From Variovorax sp. OV329 (lineage in GTDB: Bacteria; Pseudomonadota; Gammaproteobacteria; Burkholderiales; Burkholderiaceae_C): DNA of 64,000 nucleotides. Shown piece after piece: positions 61,236 through 64,000 of the stretch (its first letter is position 1; every line of letters begins with the position of its first letter). The position numbers were made by a program, and so were the translations under genes. The DNA is taken from contig NZ_FOUG01000004.1 of the NCBI RefSeq assembly GCF_900114785.1, positions 372,001 to 436,000 of the forward strand. The letters run 5' to 3'. The notes under the pieces are model-generated. The model made no database searches. It saw nothing but the letters and a program-made list of their open reading frames with translations, and was not told the DNA's origin.

Positions 61236-61712
61236 ATGGCCTCGCCCCTTCCCCTGCAGACCCCCGAACTCCTGCGCCGCCTGCTGCGCGCGAAGGACCG
61301 CATGGACGCCGCCTCGCACGAGGACTGGCCGGTGGAGCGCCTGGCGCGCGTGAGCCACGTGTCGGAGGCGCATTTCGCGCGCTCCTTCAAGCAGGCCTTC
61401 GGCATTCCGCCGCACCGCTACCTGCTCACGCGGCGCATCGAGCGGGCCAAGACGCTGCTGCGCGACACGGATCTCCCGATCACCGACATCGCCTTCCAGA
61501 CCGGCTGGGCCAGCCTGGGCACCTTCGGCCGCACCTTCCGCGACATCACCGGCGAGAGCCCCGGCAGCCTGCGCGAGCGCGAGCAGGCCGTGGCGAGCCA
61601 GCTGGGTCGCGTGCCCGCCTGCTTCCTGAGCGCGGCCGAGCGCCCGAAGCTCACCAGCGCAGTTTCGGAGAAGCGCCGCCGCGCCTCGGACGATACAAAC
61701 GAGACCCGATGA
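61236..61712 (+). CDS. AraC family regulator, DNA-binding domain only
   Basis: 158 residues consisting of a single double helix-turn-helix domain: WPVERLARVSHVSEAHFARS, FKQAFGIPPHRYLLTRRIER, ITDIAFQTGWASLGTFGRTF. No N-terminal sensor domain is present. The C-terminal ~45 residues are basic and unordered. Its stop overlaps or abuts the next VOC gene (ATGA at 61709), the usual AraC-glyoxalase pair, so it may regulate or be coupled with that gene. Confidence 0.9.
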   Translation: MASPLPLQTPELLRRLLRAKDRMDAASHEDWPVERLARVSHVSEAHFARSFKQAFGIPPHRYLLTRRIERAKTLLRDTDLPITDIAFQTGWASLGTFGRTFRDITGESPGSLREREQAVASQLGRVPACFLSAAERPKLTSAVSEKRRRASDDTNETR

Positions 61713-61726
61713 ACAAAGGAGTTTCG

Positions 61727-62140
61727 ATGACCCAGAAGCAAGGTGTGGAAATGATCGGCCTGTACGTGCGCGACCAGGACGAGGCGCTGGCCTTCTACGT
61801 GGACAAGCTCGGCTTCAAGGTGCACACGGATGTGCGCAACGGCGACTTCCGCTGGCTGACGGTGCAGCATCCCGAGCAGCCCTCGTTCCAGCTCGGCCTC
61901 TTCGTGCCCGGCCCGCCCACGCTGGACGCGCAGTCGGCGCAGGCGCTCAAGGCGCTGGTCGCCAAGGGCGCAATGCCGCCGATGCTGCTGACGGTGACGG
62001 ACTGCCGCGCGGCCTACGAGCGCATGCGCGCCCTCGGCGTGGAGTTCACGCAGGAGCCGGCGGAGCGCTATGGCTCGGTGGACGCGAACTTCCGCGATCC
62101 TTCCGGCAACGGCTGGAAGATGTCCCAGCCGCGCGGTTGA
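61727..62140 (+). CDS. VOC family protein (glyoxalase-like)
   Basis: 137 residues, one VOC domain: MIGLYVRDQDEALAFYVDKL, GDFRWLTVQHPEQPSF and ANFRDPSGNGWKMSQP at the end. An ATG at 61709 overlaps the AraC stop, but AAAGGAG at 61715-61721 lies 5 bases before the ATG at 61727, which I choose. Related proteins include dihydroxybiphenyl-type dioxygenase relatives and stress-linked glyoxalases; the substrate is unknown. Confidence 0.88.
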   Translation: MTQKQGVEMIGLYVRDQDEALAFYVDKLGFKVHTDVRNGDFRWLTVQHPEQPSFQLGLFVPGPPTLDAQSAQALKALVAKGAMPPMLLTVTDCRAAYERMRALGVEFTQEPAERYGSVDANFRDPSGNGWKMSQPRG

Positions 62141-62162
62141 ACGCCGCCGCTTCGGTTGCGGC

Positions 62163-62429
<267 letters not shown>

Positions 62430-62523
62430 TCATGCGTGGCGGCCCGGTTGCTGCCGTCACCCCCTTGGTTCCGGCTGGCTCCACTGTCGCCGCCGCACCG
62501 CATGGCGTCCATGACCTCCCAGG

Positions 62524-63588
62524 TCATGAAAGCAGTGGCGCCTGCTGCGGTGCCAACGGGGTGCCGGCAAGCGCCGCCCGCATGCCGCCGAAGCGCCGCC
62601 GGTACTGCGCCGGCGAGAGGTTCACGCTGCGCTTGAACAGGCGGCTGAAGAAGGCCGCGTCGTCGTAGCCCACTTCCTCTGCCACGGCTTCCACCGGCTC
62701 TTCGGTGGTCTCCAGCAGGTGCTTGGCTTCCTCGATGCGCAGGGTCTGCGTGTACTCCATCGGCGTCATCCCGGTGGCCAGCTTGAAGCGGCGCTGGAAG
62801 GAGCGCTCGGCCAGGCCGCTGAACTGTGTCATCGCCGACACGGGCGCAGGGTGGGTGTAGTGCTCGGCCACCCAGGCCTGGCAGCGGCCGATGACGGCGT
62901 CTTCCACCTGGCGCGAGCGGGCCATGCGGGCAAAGGGCTGCTGGCCGACGTGGTGCCAGTCGATCAGGTTCAGGCGCGCCACCTGCATCGCCGCCTCGAT
63001 GCTGGTCAGCCGCGCGATCAGGTACAGCGCCAGGTCCATCCATGAGCTGCCGCCGCCGGCCATCACCAGGCGCTGGCCTTCGCCGGCCGTGACCATGGCG
63101 CGCTGCGGCCGCACGCGCGCCAGCGGATAGCGTTGCTGCAGCATGTCGCAGAAGGCCCAGTGCGTGGTGGCGTCCTCGCCGTCGAGCAGGCCGGCCTCGC
63201 CCAGCAGCAGGGCGCCGGAGCAGGCGGTGGCCAGCAGCGCGCCCTGCGCGTGGCAGCGGCGCAGCCACGCCACTTCGGCGCGGTACAAGCCGTCGATCGG
63301 CCTGGCCGGCGACACCATCAGCTCGGGCACGCACACGGCGGTGGGCGCGCCCAGTTGTTCGAGCGAGCAATGCGCCTCGATGGGCACTTCGTTGGCCACG
63401 CGCACCACACCCGCTCGCGTGCTGACGATCACCGGCTCGAGCAAGGCAGGCCCCGGGTCGCCGCCTTCGACCATCGGCCAGTCGCGGCCCGCGCACTTGA
63501 ACAGGTCGTACATGCCATAGACCACCGACGCAGCGGTTTCCTGCGTGACCAGGATGGCAAGGACGGGGAGCGACGGGCGGCTGGACAT
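62524..63588 (-). CDS. GlxA-type AraC family regulator with DJ-1/PfpI domain
   Basis: 354 residues. The N-terminal ~190 residues are a DJ-1/PfpI-like domain (VLAILVTQETAASVVYGMYD, GALLATACSGALLLGEAGLL with the Cys-Ser elbow), and the C-terminal part is an AraC DNA-binding domain (MTQFSGLAERSFQRRFKLAT, MEYTQTLRIEEAKHLLET, VGYDDAAFFSRLFKRSVNLS). Such regulators often control amine or aromatic metabolism. No target is evident beyond the orphan subunit c gene 118 bases downstream on the same strand. Confidence 0.92.
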   Translation of the reverse strand: MSSRPSLPVLAILVTQETAASVVYGMYDLFKCAGRDWPMVEGGDPGPALLEPVIVSTRAGVVRVANEVPIEAHCSLEQLGAPTAVCVPELMVSPARPIDGLYRAEVAWLRRCHAQGALLATACSGALLLGEAGLLDGEDATTHWAFCDMLQQRYPLARVRPQRAMVTAGEGQRLVMAGGGSSWMDLALYLIARLTSIEAAMQVARLNLIDWHHVGQQPFARMARSRQVEDAVIGRCQAWVAEHYTHPAPVSAMTQFSGLAERSFQRRFKLATGMTPMEYTQTLRIEEAKHLLETTEEPVEAVAEEVGYDDAAFFSRLFKRSVNLSPAQYRRRFGGMRAALAGTPLAPQQAPLLS

Positions 63589-63711
63589 CGGCGGCCTCCG
63601 TGGGGATGGAGTGGGGCTGGCGGAATCGTCAGGCTTGTTGCGAAAATGGCTGCGGCCCGGCGAACCGGGCGAACTTACGCTTTCCGGACGGCCCGTTCAA
63701 GGAGAGTCCCC

Positions 63712-64000
63712 ATGAGCTTGCAAGACGCCCGCGGCGAGGTCCTGTCCACCGACCAGGATGCGGTGCTCGCCATCTACGAGCAATCGCTCGATCTGTTCAA
63801 CAGCCTTCGAATGGATCCGGTGGCCACGCTGCAGCCTGCCCTGGAGATGGACCCGGACTTCATCTCCGGCCACCTGCTGATGGCCGGACTGATGCTCAGT
63901 GCCATCGACGCGCAGGCACTGCCTCAGGCGCGTGACAGTCTGGCCGCAGCGGCCCACAGCCGCCGCCAGCCCACGGTGCGCGAGCAGTCGCTGCTGGCCG
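63712..64000 (+). CDS. tetratricopeptide repeat protein, 5' part only
   Basis: The frame starts at the ATG with AAGGAGAG 6 bases upstream and is open to the window end, giving 96 residues. The start MSLQDARGEVLSTDQDAV is followed by helices of TPR type (AVLAIYEQSLDLFNSLRMDP, ALEMDPDFISGHLLMAGLML, ALPQARDSLAAAAHSRRQP). No signal peptide. The remainder lies outside the window. Confidence 0.75.
   Translation, partial: MSLQDARGEVLSTDQDAVLAIYEQSLDLFNSLRMDPVATLQPALEMDPDFISGHLLMAGLMLSAIDAQALPQARDSLAAAAHSRRQPTVREQSLLA

Overview
The window is a high-GC, gene-dense chromosomal segment whose gene order and gene content point to Burkholderiales, most likely Comamonadaceae (Variovorax/Ramlibacter/Polaromonas-like). 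The reasons are the pgk-pyk-fba-purC and purE-purK-Sua5 blocks, three Bug-type (TctC) solute receptors, a TRAP cluster, IclR and LysR regulated aromatic catabolism, and remnants of an acdS/acdR locus. This is an inference from protein recognition; no rRNA, tRNA, intact insertion sequence or CRISPR array was seen.

Layout. 1-1140: a hydrolase (cut by the window edge) and a VOC protein transcribed leftward behind two palindromes. 1.2-6.7 kb: glycolysis (pgk, pyk, fba) and purC. A scar between pyk and fba joins the 3' ends of two divergent genes, acdS and its Lrp-type regulator acdR. 6.8-16.3 kb: an accessory block between purC and purE. It holds a PAS-LuxR regulator, a Crp/Fnr regulator, and four tightly packed genes: a class III cyclase/ATPase/TPR protein, an unusual P450, an unrecognised multi-pass membrane protein and a Dyp-type peroxidase. 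This block is the best candidate for an undescribed system. 16.3-26 kb: META lipoprotein, CnoX-like thioredoxin, purE-purK-Sua5, dacB, an EamA exporter, tsaB-rimI, a degenerate uracil-DNA-glycosylase-like protein, and pyrF. 26-29.5 kb: a DUF1800/DUF1501 exported pair.

29.5-36 kb: an IclR-controlled homogentisate operon (MBL protein, flavin hydroxylase, DUF2783, hmgA, fahA). 36-41 kb: a large exported alpha/beta hydrolase, then an M20 amidohydrolase and a Bug receptor divergent from a LysR regulator. 41.5-49.6 kb: a thioesterase, a LysR regulator and a gentisate operon (gentisate dioxygenase, fumarylpyruvate hydrolase, 3-hydroxybenzoate 6-hydroxylase, two Bug receptors), followed by a separate FAD oxidoreductase. 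49.7-52.5 kb: small methyltransferases, a lipoprotein and an XRE regulator. 52.7-59.7 kb: an IclR/TetR cluster with two TRAP receptors, one TRAP permease pair, aroQ and an aroE-like gene, probably for a quinate/shikimate-type compound. 59.8-64 kb: tesB, creA, an AraC-VOC pair, an orphan F0 subunit c, a GlxA-type regulator and the start of a TPR protein.

A recurring feature is a -10-like hexamer 6-8 nt upstream of a start codon with no Shine-Dalgarno sequence (Crp/Fnr gene, purE, dacB and the EamA gene symmetrically, pyrF, tetR), which suggests leaderless transcripts. The AT-rich spots of the window largely coincide with candidate operators for the adjacent regulators.
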